DNA from: Gp6-AA40 sp035571515
GTDB taxonomy: Bacteria; Acidobacteriota; Vicinamibacteria; Vicinamibacterales; UBA2999
DNA: 64,000 nucleotides
NCBI GenBank assembly: GCA_035571515.1
Contig: DATNCQ010000081.1
Location: 14,079 to 78,078 of the forward strand
Reading direction: 5' to 3'
Made by a program: the position numbers and the translations under genes. This document shows, piece after piece, positions 8,775 to 16,086 of the stretch (its first letter is position 1; every line of letters begins with the position of its first letter). The notes beneath the pieces were generated by a model, which saw only the letters and a program-made list of their open reading frames with translations, was not told the origin of the DNA and made no database searches.

Positions 8775-9776
8775 CTATGCGGCGCTGTGTGTCTTCGCGC
8801 CCCCTTCTTGCAATTTCGCCAGCGCCTCGTAGTGCAGGCGCTCTTCGGGTGTCAGCTCCGCGGGCAGCTGGATCTCGACACGCGCGTAGGCGTCGCCCTT
8901 GTCGTCGCCCTTGCCGACCGCCGGCATGCCGTATCCCTTCAGGCGGAACACTTGGCCGTTCTGCGTCAGCGCCGGGATCTTCAGCCGCACCGGCTTGCCG
9001 GAGATCGTCGGCACTTCGACTTCACCGCCGAGGACCGCGGTCGTCACCGGCAGCGCGGCCTTGACATAGAGGTCGCGTCCCTTCCGCTCGAAGAGGGGAT
9101 GCGGCGCGAGCCGGACCCGCAGGTACAGATCTCCAGACGCCGCGCCGCCGATTCCCGATTCGCCTTCGCCGGAAATCCTCACGCGCGAGCCGTCGCCGAC
9201 GCCGGCGGGAATGCGGACGTCGACCGTGCGTGCATGTCCGTCGTGCTTGAGCGACAGCCGGCGGGTGCTGCCGTGATAGGCGTCCTCGAGCGAGAGCTCG
9301 ATCTCGTGCTCGACGTCGCGCCCCGGCCGCTGGCGCCCGCGCCCGCGCGCGCCTCCGCGCGCGGACCCTTCCTGCTGGCCGAAGCCGCCGCCGCCGAAGA
9401 AGGTGGTGAAGAAGTCGGAGAACGGGTTCTGATCCCCGAACATCTCCTCCATCTCTTCCTGGGTCATCGTCCGGAAGCCGCCCTGGCCGCCGCCCGTGTT
9501 CCACTGGCCGCCAAACGGGTTCGGGCCGCCGGCACGCTCGGCCTGTTCGTAGGCGCGCCAGTTCGCGCCCAGGTCGTCGTACTTCTTGCGCTTCGGGGGA
9601 TCGCCCAGGACCTCGTACGCCTCGTTGATCTCCTTGAACTTCGCCTCCGCCACCTTGTCGTTCGGGTTGACGTCGGGGTGATGCTTGCGCGCGAGCTTGC
9701 GGAACGCCTGCTTGATCTCCTTCTCGGTCGCGCTCTTGGTCACGCCGAGCGTGGCGTAATAGTCTTTGAAGTCCAC
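8775..9776 (-). CDS. cbpA: DnaJ-class co-chaperone without zinc finger (CbpA type)
   Basis: J-domain protein of 333 aa. J-domain at residues 1-70 with the HPD tripeptide (HHPDVNP, about 32-38) that activates DnaK; then a G/F-rich linker (about 95-150: FGGGGFGQQ, GGARGRGRQ), then two beta-sandwich substrate-binding domains (from about 155). The CxxCxGxG zinc repeats of classical DnaJ are absent, so it is type II (CbpA/DjlA-like). It begins one base after the hspR stop, so translation is probably coupled. No dnaK or grpE lies in the window. Confidence 0.93.
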   Translation of the reverse strand: MDFKDYYATLGVTKSATEKEIKQAFRKLARKHHPDVNPNDKVAEAKFKEINEAYEVLGDPPKRKKYDDLGANWRAYEQAERAGGPNPFGGQWNTGGGQGGFRTMTQEEMEEMFGDQNPFSDFFTTFFGGGGFGQQEGSARGGARGRGRQRPGRDVEHEIELSLEDAYHGSTRRLSLKHDGHARTVDVRIPAGVGDGSRVRISGEGESGIGGAASGDLYLRVRLAPHPLFERKGRDLYVKAALPVTTAVLGGEVEVPTISGKPVRLKIPALTQNGQVFRLKGYGMPAVGKGDDKGDAYARVEIQLPAELTPEERLHYEALAKLQEGGAKTHSAA

Positions 9777-9777
9777 G

Positions 9778-10122
9778 CTACAGTCCCACCATCTCGTTGA
9801 GCCGTCGCATCTCGGACATGAGCTGCCGGCGGCCGGCGCCGGTGCTCAGGGCGTTCTCGTCGATCAGCGGCTGGATGCGGTGCACGACCTCCGCGATCGA
9901 CAGCAGCCGCTGCACGCCGGCGAGGTTGATGCCGAGCTCGTCGACGAGATGCTTGATCAGGCGCAGCCGCTCGAGCTCCTCGCGCGAGTACAGACGCATG
10001 CTGCCGATGGTGCGCGACGGCTGAATCAGGCCGAGGCGCTCGTACTTCCGCAGCGTCTGCGGGTGCATGCCCAGCATCTCGGCCGCCATGCTGATGAGAA
10101 ACAAGTCCTGATCGAAAGCCAT
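9778..10122 (-). CDS. hspR: MerR-family heat-shock repressor HspR
   Basis: 114-aa transcriptional regulator. N-terminal winged helix with the MerR signature (ISMAAEMLGMHPQTLRKYE, LIQPSRT, MRLYSREELERL), followed by a helical dimerisation segment (LVDELGINLAGVQRLL), typical of HspR rather than of metal-sensing MerR proteins (no Cys residues). HspR proteins repress chaperone operons by binding HAIR inverted repeats with DnaK as corepressor. It is first in the cbpA-clpB-ftsH operon, and a HAIR-like repeat overlaps its promoter, so autoregulation is likely. ATG 10122 is chosen; a TTG at 10137 in the same frame is an alternative. Confidence 0.93.
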   Translation of the reverse strand: MAFDQDLFLISMAAEMLGMHPQTLRKYERLGLIQPSRTIGSMRLYSREELERLRLIKHLVDELGINLAGVQRLLSIAEVVHRIQPLIDENALSTGAGRRQLMSEMRRLNEMVGL

Positions 10123-10174
10123 ACCCCACAATCCCAAAGCTGAGTCGTATCAACGCGTTGGCTTACACGATCCG

Positions 10175-10203
10175 AGTCTAGGTCTTGATACGATGTATGT
10201 CAA
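10175..10203 (-). promoter_or_regulatory. Sigma70-type promoter of hspR operon
   Basis: On the minus strand: TTGACA (10203-10198), a 17-nt spacer, then TAGACT (10180-10175). The -35 is a perfect consensus and the spacing is ideal. Predicted transcription start is near 10168, giving a leader of about 46 nt before the hspR ATG. This is the best-defined promoter in the window. Confidence 0.8.
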
Positions 10204-10204
10204 G
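10184..10204. promoter_or_regulatory. HAIR-like HspR operator
   Basis: CTTGATA (10184-10190), 7-nt spacer, TGTCAAG (10198-10204). The published HAIR consensus is CTTGAGT-N7-ACTCAAG; here both 5-bp cores (CTTGA/TCAAG) and the 7-7-7 geometry match exactly, with the two inner positions of each arm differing. It overlaps the -35 box of the hspR promoter, as expected for a repressor site. Confidence 0.75.
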
Positions 10205-10333
10205 GTGATGAGTCAGCCCGCCACGCAGCCGGAGTCAGGTGCGACCTCGTACTGGACTCGGAGTACCCACACGCCGCGCGCGTGACTCAGAGCGGTGGCG
10301 TCTGCCCTGGTCAAACCCGGTAGCATTGAGGTC

Positions 10334-11083
10334 TTGGACATCCAGGCGTCTGATTTCGTCACCATCGGTCTGCTCATCGCGCTCGAAGGTCTGCTGAGCG
10401 CGGATAACGCCCTCGTCATGGCCGTCATGGTCCTGGGGTTGCCGCGCCGCGAGCACAAGAAGGCGCTGCGCTACGGGCTGGTCGGCGGATTCGCCATGCG
10501 CATCGTCGCGACGCTCCTGGCGGTCTACCTGATTCAACTGGCGTGGGTGAAGCTGGTCGGCGGTCTCTACCTGTTGTACCTGACCTACGCGCACTTCTTC
10601 GGCCATGAAGCGGGCACCGATCGTCGAGCGCCTCCGCCGGCCAAGCCGATGCTCGGGTTGTCGGCGCTGTGGGCGACGATCGTCCGCGTCGAGCTCGTCA
10701 ACCTGGCGTTCTCCATCGATTCCATTCTCGTGGCGGTCGCCATGTCGCCCAAGAGGTGGGTGGTCATCACGGGCGGCGTGCTCGGCATCGTCGCGCTGCG
10801 TCTCGTCGTCGGCCAGTTGATTTCCCTGGTGCAGAAATACCCGACGCTCGTCGACGCCGCGTTCGTGATCATCGCGTGGGTAGGCGTGAAGCTCGCCCTC
10901 GAGTATCTGTACGCGGCCGGTTATGTGGCGTTCGAGGTGCCGCGAGCCATTTCGCTTGGCGTGATCGTCGCCATCTTCGCCGTGGCGTACATCTACGCGC
11001 GCGCGAAGGGGCCGGTCGCGCACGCGGTCGATCCGATGGAAGAGCGGGCGACGGAGCTGCTTACCGACGACCGGCCGGCGTGA
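10334..11083 (+). CDS. TerC-family integral membrane protein
   Basis: Polytopic inner-membrane protein (about 249 aa) with seven or so hydrophobic helices and the family motifs ALEGLLSADNALVMAVM and VNLAFSIDSILVAVA, whose paired Asp residues lie in transmembrane segments. TerC/Alx-type proteins are linked to metal-ion (Mn) homeostasis and protein secretion; the name alone does not imply tellurite resistance, and no ter genes are near. Start: TTG 10334 gives the usual short N-terminus and lies 7 nt after a TAGCAT box (10321-10326); GTG 10295 in the same frame is the longer alternative. Its 3' end overlaps the convergent peptidase gene by 23 bases. Confidence 0.85.
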   Translation: MDIQASDFVTIGLLIALEGLLSADNALVMAVMVLGLPRREHKKALRYGLVGGFAMRIVATLLAVYLIQLAWVKLVGGLYLLYLTYAHFFGHEAGTDRRAPPPAKPMLGLSALWATIVRVELVNLAFSIDSILVAVAMSPKRWVVITGGVLGIVALRLVVGQLISLVQKYPTLVDAAFVIIAWVGVKLALEYLYAAGYVAFEVPRAISLGVIVAIFAVAYIYARAKGPVAHAVDPMEERATELLTDDRPA

Positions 11084-12869
11084 GCTGCACCTCCCGGCGG
11101 TCGCCGTTGCGCGTGAACACGACCTTCACCGGCGTGTCGGCCTTCAGCAGCTCGAGGGCGAACGTATAGTCGTAGATGTTCGTGATCGACTGGCCGGCGA
11201 TCTCGATGATGACGTCGCCTTTCATCAGGCCGGCTTTCTCGGCGGGGCCGCCGCCGACCACACCCGCCAGCATCAGCCCTTTCGTCTCGGTCGTGTAATC
11301 CGGAATCGTCCCCGTCGTCACCCTCACCCCGGCGAGCGTCGCGCCGGTCTGCGGGGGCTCCACCTTCGTGAACTCGGGCGCCATGTCGACGTTGGCAACC
11401 GCCTGGATCACCGCGGCCGCGAAATCGACGATGCGATCCAGATCCTCGTAGTCGATCTTGTCCGCTGTGTCGCTGGGACGGTGATAGTCGGTGTGCGAGC
11501 CGGTCGTGAAGAAGAGCGTCGGCAAGCCGGCCTGGTTGAAATTGGAGCTGTCGGTGGGCTGATAGGGGTCCGGGTTGGTGGCGAGGTCGAATCCGGCGGC
11601 CACGTTCGCGCGCTCGAGGATGCGCGACCAGACCGGGCTCGAGGCGACGCCGTCCGCCGCCAGGCGGTTGTTCTGCATCCGTCCGACCATGTCGAAGTTG
11701 AGATACGCGGCGACCTGCGCCAATGGGACCGGTGGAGTCGTCACGAACGCGTTGGAGCCGACGAGGCCGATCTCCTCGCCCGACCAGAGCGTGAACATGA
11801 CGTTGCGGCGCATCCGCTGCTTTCCGAGCGCGTCGGCGATCGCGAGAACGGCCGCGGTGCCCGAGGCGTTGTCGTCGGCGCCGTGATGAATCTGGCCCGC
11901 CTCGGTCTTGTCGGCGAGCGAGGTGCCCCGCATGCCGTGACCGAGGTGATCGTAATGCGCGCCGACGATCACCCAGGGGCGGCCGGCGTCCGGAACCCGG
12001 GATGCGGGATCGGCGGGCAGGTAGGCAACGACGTTGCGGCCCGTCTGCTTCTCGCGCACGACCTTCGTCGCGAGGTCGACCGAGGTCGCCAGCGCGAAGC
12101 CGGCGACATGCGGGTTGCCGGAGTCGAACTCCTCCTGCGCGGCGGCGAGCGTCTTTGCGGCCCCGGCGAACAGCGCGTTCGCCACGGCTCCGCTGATGGT
12201 GGCCGCCGGAATGCCGGACCCCGATAGTGCGGTGTCGGACGCCATGCGAAGGGTTTGTCCCGCGTTCGGCGAGCGCGGGCCGGTGACGATCAGCAGGCCC
12301 TTCGCGCCGCGCTGGCGCGCGGCGAGCGCCTTGTAGCGGAGGTCGGAGTAGCGCGCAAGCGTCGCCTTCGTCTTCGCGTCGGTATCCTCGGGGAAGTAGT
12401 GCAGGACGAGGACGATCTTGTCCTTGACGTCGAGGCCCGCGTAGCTGTCGTAGCCGAAGTCCTGCGACTCCGGCACGACGAGGCCGTAGCCCGCAAAGAC
12501 GACGGCGCCGCTGATGCTGGCGTCGTCGGAAAAGGAGAGCGCCTGCACCTGCTCGCCGCCGCGAAACGCCTGCGACGCGCCGCCGGCGCCGCGAATCGTC
12601 AGGTTCGATCCGCCGTCGCGCGTGCCCGCGGTGAACTCGAACGGCATGAACATGTCGCGGCGGCCAGGCAACGGCTTCGCCCCCGCGCGTGCGAGCTGCA
12701 TCGCGATGTACTCGCCGGCCAGTCGCTCGCCAGGCGACCCGGTGTCGCGCCCCTCGAGCCGATCCGAGGCGAGGAATTCAACCGCCGCGCGCGTGCGCGA
12801 GGCGACCGCCGTCTGCTGCGCACCGACGGAGGTCGAGAGAAGGAGAAGAGCGATCAGAATGCGTTTCAT
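11061..12869 (-). CDS. Secreted M28 zinc aminopeptidase with PDZ domain
   Basis: 602 aa. Signal peptide MKRILIALLLLSTSVGAQQ. A PA (protease-associated) insert lies about residues 130-260, then the M28 catalytic domain with the zinc ligands and catalytic acid in order: GAHYDHLG, HHGADDNASGT, WSGEEIGLVG, NFDMVGRM and TDYHRPSD. The last 100 residues form a PDZ domain (GLMLAGVVGGGPAEKAGLMKGDVIIEIAG). Expected to trim N-terminal residues from peptides in the periplasm or outside the cell. It follows the PD40 gene by 23 bases on the same strand, so the propeller protein and the peptidase are probably made together. Confidence 0.93.
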   Translation of the reverse strand: MKRILIALLLLSTSVGAQQTAVASRTRAAVEFLASDRLEGRDTGSPGERLAGEYIAMQLARAGAKPLPGRRDMFMPFEFTAGTRDGGSNLTIRGAGGASQAFRGGEQVQALSFSDDASISGAVVFAGYGLVVPESQDFGYDSYAGLDVKDKIVLVLHYFPEDTDAKTKATLARYSDLRYKALAARQRGAKGLLIVTGPRSPNAGQTLRMASDTALSGSGIPAATISGAVANALFAGAAKTLAAAQEEFDSGNPHVAGFALATSVDLATKVVREKQTGRNVVAYLPADPASRVPDAGRPWVIVGAHYDHLGHGMRGTSLADKTEAGQIHHGADDNASGTAAVLAIADALGKQRMRRNVMFTLWSGEEIGLVGSNAFVTTPPVPLAQVAAYLNFDMVGRMQNNRLAADGVASSPVWSRILERANVAAGFDLATNPDPYQPTDSSNFNQAGLPTLFFTTGSHTDYHRPSDTADKIDYEDLDRIVDFAAAVIQAVANVDMAPEFTKVEPPQTGATLAGVRVTTGTIPDYTTETKGLMLAGVVGGGPAEKAGLMKGDVIIEIAGQSITNIYDYTFALELLKADTPVKVVFTRNGDRREVQLTPAGRR

Positions 12870-12892
12870 AGACTACGTACCTCGAGTCGCCG

Positions 12893-14029
12893 TCATCTCA
12901 CTCCGACTCGCGGGGGAGCAGCGCGCAGCGCTTCGAGCGCCTTCTCGTGGTTCCACTGCGCGAGGAAGATCTGGCCCTCGCTGCCGCCGGCGCGCGTGGA
13001 CGTCCAGGCCACCTGGCGGCCGTCCGGGGACGGCACCGGCAAGCCGTCGAAGCCGTCCGCGTAGGTCACGCGCACAGGCTCCTTTTTGCCGTCGATGTCC
13101 ACCAGGTAGACCTCGAAGTTCTCGAACCCGAGCTTGTTCGACGCAAAGAGGATGTATTGCCCCGAGGGATGGATGTACGGCGCCCAGCTCATGGCGCCGA
13201 AGTCGGTGATCTGCCGGACGTCGCTGCCGTCCGGGTTCATCGTGAACACGTTGGCGATCAGCCCGGTCGTGTCGAACCGCCGCCAGATGATCCGCTTGCC
13301 GTCGGGCGAGAAGAACGGCCCGCCGTCGTAGCCCGGCACGCTGGTCAACCGCTTCTGACCGGATCCGTCGGCGCGCATGATGTAGATCTCGGCGAAGTAG
13401 CTCGGGTCGACCTCGAGCTGCTTCTGCTCCTCGGCGCTGAGCGGACGGTTGTAGGCGTCGCGCATCGACGTGAACGCAATCCACTGTCCGTCCGGCGAGT
13501 AGCTTCCTTCCGCGTCGTAGCCGCGCGCGTTGGTCAGCCGCGTGTATTTCCCCGTCTTCTCCGCGTAGGCATAGATCTCGAACTCGGGGTCGTAGTCCCA
13601 GGAATAGCGCCGCGTCTTGCCGGACGCACGGAAGTCGAGCTCCTCCTGCTGATACTGCTTCGACTTCGGGTCGTGATGCGTGGACGCGAACTCGATTTCA
13701 TCGCTGCCCGGCCGGAAGAACGAGCAGGTCGTCTTGCCGTAGCCGGGCGAAATGCGCCTGGTGTCGCCCGTGGTCAGGTCGAGCGCATAGATCTGGTAGA
13801 AGGGGTTGCCGGGCTCACGCTCGCTCTGAAAGACGAGCCGCTTCCCGTCGGGCGCCCAGTACCCCTCGCCGGCTCTTCGCCCCTCGACCGTCAGCCGCCG
13901 GATGCGCGTCAGGAATTCGCTCTCTCTGTTCTCCGCCTGGCGGGCGGGAGCTGCCGGAGGCCGAGTTTGCAGACTCGCCCCTGCACCCGAGATGGCCAGA
14001 AGGACAGCGGTAAGCGCGAGACGATTCAT
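12893..14029 (-). CDS. TolB-like PD40 beta-propeller, secreted
   Basis: 378 aa with signal peptide (MNRLALTAVLLAISGAGASLQ) and repeated PD40 blades: YWAPDGKRLVFQSER, YSPDGQWIAFTSMR, FSPDGKRIIWRRF, HPSGQYILFASNK, PSPDGRQVAWTSTR. Such propellers bind proteins or gate peptidase domains (TolB, tricorn, DPP-IV families); no catalytic domain follows in the same chain, but the M28 peptidase is the next gene. The start at ATG 14029 is chosen because the signal peptide begins there and a TACCCT box lies 9 nt before it; the longer open frame to 14170 would run into the divergent PBP gene. Confidence 0.85.
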   Translation of the reverse strand: MNRLALTAVLLAISGAGASLQTRPPAAPARQAENRESEFLTRIRRLTVEGRRAGEGYWAPDGKRLVFQSEREPGNPFYQIYALDLTTGDTRRISPGYGKTTCSFFRPGSDEIEFASTHHDPKSKQYQQEELDFRASGKTRRYSWDYDPEFEIYAYAEKTGKYTRLTNARGYDAEGSYSPDGQWIAFTSMRDAYNRPLSAEEQKQLEVDPSYFAEIYIMRADGSGQKRLTSVPGYDGGPFFSPDGKRIIWRRFDTTGLIANVFTMNPDGSDVRQITDFGAMSWAPYIHPSGQYILFASNKLGFENFEVYLVDIDGKKEPVRVTYADGFDGLPVPSPDGRQVAWTSTRAGGSEGQIFLAQWNHEKALEALRAAPPRVGVR

Positions 14030-14054
14030 AACCGGCAAAGGGTAGCATTGATCC
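14030..14054. promoter_or_regulatory. 25-bp divergent start region with overlapping -10 boxes
   Basis: Only 25 bases separate two divergent start codons. A TAGCAT box (14043-14048, plus strand) sits 6 nt before the PBP GTG, and a TACCCT box (14045-14040, minus strand) sits 9 nt before the PD40 ATG; the two boxes overlap. No Shine-Dalgarno sequence precedes either start. Both transcripts could be nearly leaderless and could compete for polymerase. A CCGACA -35-like hexamer (14067-14062) lies 16 nt ahead of the minus-strand box. Confidence 0.4.
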
Positions 14055-16079
14055 GTGCGGCTGTCGGCGCTGCGGGGCCTCTCCATCCGCGACTGGATCG
14101 TCGCCATCGGCGGGGCGCTGGTCATCGTCTCCGTCGTGATGGTCCTGTCCTGGGCCGGCCGCCACGCCACGGCGATCTACCGCCTCAATCGCGGCGTCGG
14201 CGGGACGATGTTCTACGACGCGCTGGGGCGGCCGTGGTTCCCGCTCGACGAGCAGCGCCGCGACGTCCCCTTCGAGCAGATTTCACCCTATTTCAAGGAC
14301 GCGGTGATCGCGATCGAGGACCACCGCTACTACTCGCACTTCGGCATCGATCCGATCGCGGTTGCGCGCGCGACCATCTTCAACCTCCGGTCGCGGGAAG
14401 GGACGCAGGGGGGCAGCACCATCACGCAGCAGCTCGCGCGGACGCTGTACCTGTCGAACGTCCGCACCTTTGCGCGCAAGGCGCAGGAAGCCGCGCTCGC
14501 CGTGATGCTGGAGATTTTCCTCAGCAAGAAGGACATCCTCGAGCTGTATTTCGATCGCGTCTATCTGAGCGGCGGCGTCTACGGCGTCGAATCGATGTCG
14601 GAGAAGCTGTTCGGCAAGCACGCGTCGAAGTTGACGCTCGGCGAGGCGGCGATGATCGCCGGCATCATCCGTGCCCCGGCGGCGTACTCACCCTGGACGC
14701 ATTACGATGCCGCGCGCCGCCGCAGCTTCGTCGTCCTGCAGCGGATGCGCGAGGAGAAGAAGATCACGCCCGCGCAGGAGCAGGCCGCGCGCGCGGAGCA
14801 GATTCACATCGATCCGCTCTCGTCGGTCTCGAACGCGCGCCAGGGCTACGCGAAGGAATTTCTCCGGCAGCAGTTCCGCGACATCTACGGCGGCGACAAT
14901 CCGCCCGACTGGAAGGTGCACACGAGCTTCGTGCCCGAGCTCCAGGACGCCGCGGAAGCCGCCGTGCGCGACGGTCTCCGCCAGCTTGGCGGCAAGGGAC
15001 TGCAGGCCGCGCTCGTCGCGATGGATCCGAGCACCGGTAACCTGCTCGCGATGGTCGGGGGCTCCGACTTCTCGCGCACGCCCTTCAACCGCGCGGTGCG
15101 CAGCCGGCGTCAGCCCGGCTCCGCGTTCAAGCCGTTCGTCTATTCCGCCGCGCTCGAGGGCGGGATGTCGCCCGTCTCGACGCTCACCGGCATCACGCAG
15201 GTGGCGGTCAGCGCGCCGGAAGGCGTGTGGATACCGCGCGACGAGCGCGCGAACGAGCGCGACACGCTGACGCTGCGCGAGGCGCTGCTCGAATCGAACA
15301 ACGCCGCCGCGGTGCTGCTGCAGCAGCACGTGGGCTCGCGCCCGGTGCTGCGGCTCGCCAGCGATCTCGGCGTCACCAACCAGCCCGACGTGCCGTCGCT
15401 CGCGCTCGGCAGCGGGCTGGTGACGCCACTCGACCTCACGGCCGCCTACGCGGTGTTCCCGACGCTGGGCTATCGCGTGCGCCCGCGCGGGATCATCGAC
15501 GTCGAGAACGCGGACGGCGAGCGCGTCCACCGCACCAACATCGAGAGCGAGCAGGTGCTCTCGCCCGAGGTCGCGTTCCAGATGCTGACGATGCTGGAGG
15601 ACGTGATCGACCGCGGCACGGGCGCGGCCGCGCGGCGCCTCGGCGTGCGCGGCGCCGTCGGCGGCAAGACCGGCACGACCAACGAGTACCGCGACGCGTG
15701 GTTCGTCGGCTTCAACTCCGCCGTCGTCGCCGGCGTCTGGGTGGGGTACGACCAGCCGGAGCGGATTCGCGAGGGGGGCACCGGGGCGCGCGTTGCGCTG
15801 CCGATCTGGGCCGACTTCATGCGCCGCACGGCGCAGCGCCTGCCCGCGCACGCGTTCGAGCCGCCGGGTGAACTGCGGTCGGAAGACCTCTGCCACCTGT
15901 CGTACCTGCGGCCGGTGGAGGGGTGTCCCACGTACACTGAGTATTTCAAGCCTGGCGACGACATCCCGTCGCGCCTGTGCCCGATCCACCAGGGCAACAT
16001 GAAGCAGCGCGTGCAGCGGGCGGTTCAGGGCGTGTTCGGCGCGATCGGCAGGGGACTGAAAGGCATCTTCAGCAGGTAG
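14055..16079 (+). CDS. Bifunctional penicillin-binding protein (class A, PBP1-like)
   Basis: Builds peptidoglycan: N-terminal glycosyltransferase polymerises lipid II, C-terminal transpeptidase crosslinks. 674 aa. TM anchor about residues 13-35; GT51 motifs EDHRYYSHFGID (E88) and GGSTITQQLAR; transpeptidase SxxK at SAFK (S356 in RQPGSAFKPF), SNN in ESNNAAAV, and KTGT in GGKTGTTNEYRD. All catalytic residues are present. After the transpeptidase domain there is only a short basic tail with two Cys (DLCHLSYL, EGCPTY) and no PASTA or FN3 domain. GTG start 14055. A histidine kinase gene starts 7 bases after its stop, suggesting co-transcription. Confidence 0.95.
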   Translation: MRLSALRGLSIRDWIVAIGGALVIVSVVMVLSWAGRHATAIYRLNRGVGGTMFYDALGRPWFPLDEQRRDVPFEQISPYFKDAVIAIEDHRYYSHFGIDPIAVARATIFNLRSREGTQGGSTITQQLARTLYLSNVRTFARKAQEAALAVMLEIFLSKKDILELYFDRVYLSGGVYGVESMSEKLFGKHASKLTLGEAAMIAGIIRAPAAYSPWTHYDAARRRSFVVLQRMREEKKITPAQEQAARAEQIHIDPLSSVSNARQGYAKEFLRQQFRDIYGGDNPPDWKVHTSFVPELQDAAEAAVRDGLRQLGGKGLQAALVAMDPSTGNLLAMVGGSDFSRTPFNRAVRSRRQPGSAFKPFVYSAALEGGMSPVSTLTGITQVAVSAPEGVWIPRDERANERDTLTLREALLESNNAAAVLLQQHVGSRPVLRLASDLGVTNQPDVPSLALGSGLVTPLDLTAAYAVFPTLGYRVRPRGIIDVENADGERVHRTNIESEQVLSPEVAFQMLTMLEDVIDRGTGAAARRLGVRGAVGGKTGTTNEYRDAWFVGFNSAVVAGVWVGYDQPERIREGGTGARVALPIWADFMRRTAQRLPAHAFEPPGELRSEDLCHLSYLRPVEGCPTYTEYFKPGDDIPSRLCPIHQGNMKQRVQRAVQGVFGAIGRGLKGIFSR

Positions 16080-16086
16080 AATTCGC

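Noticed and set aside
10334..11083. Tellurite-resistance locus
   Set aside because: Only a TerC-family protein is present; no terA, terB, terD or terZ genes are near. TerC homologues are widespread and mostly unrelated to tellurite.
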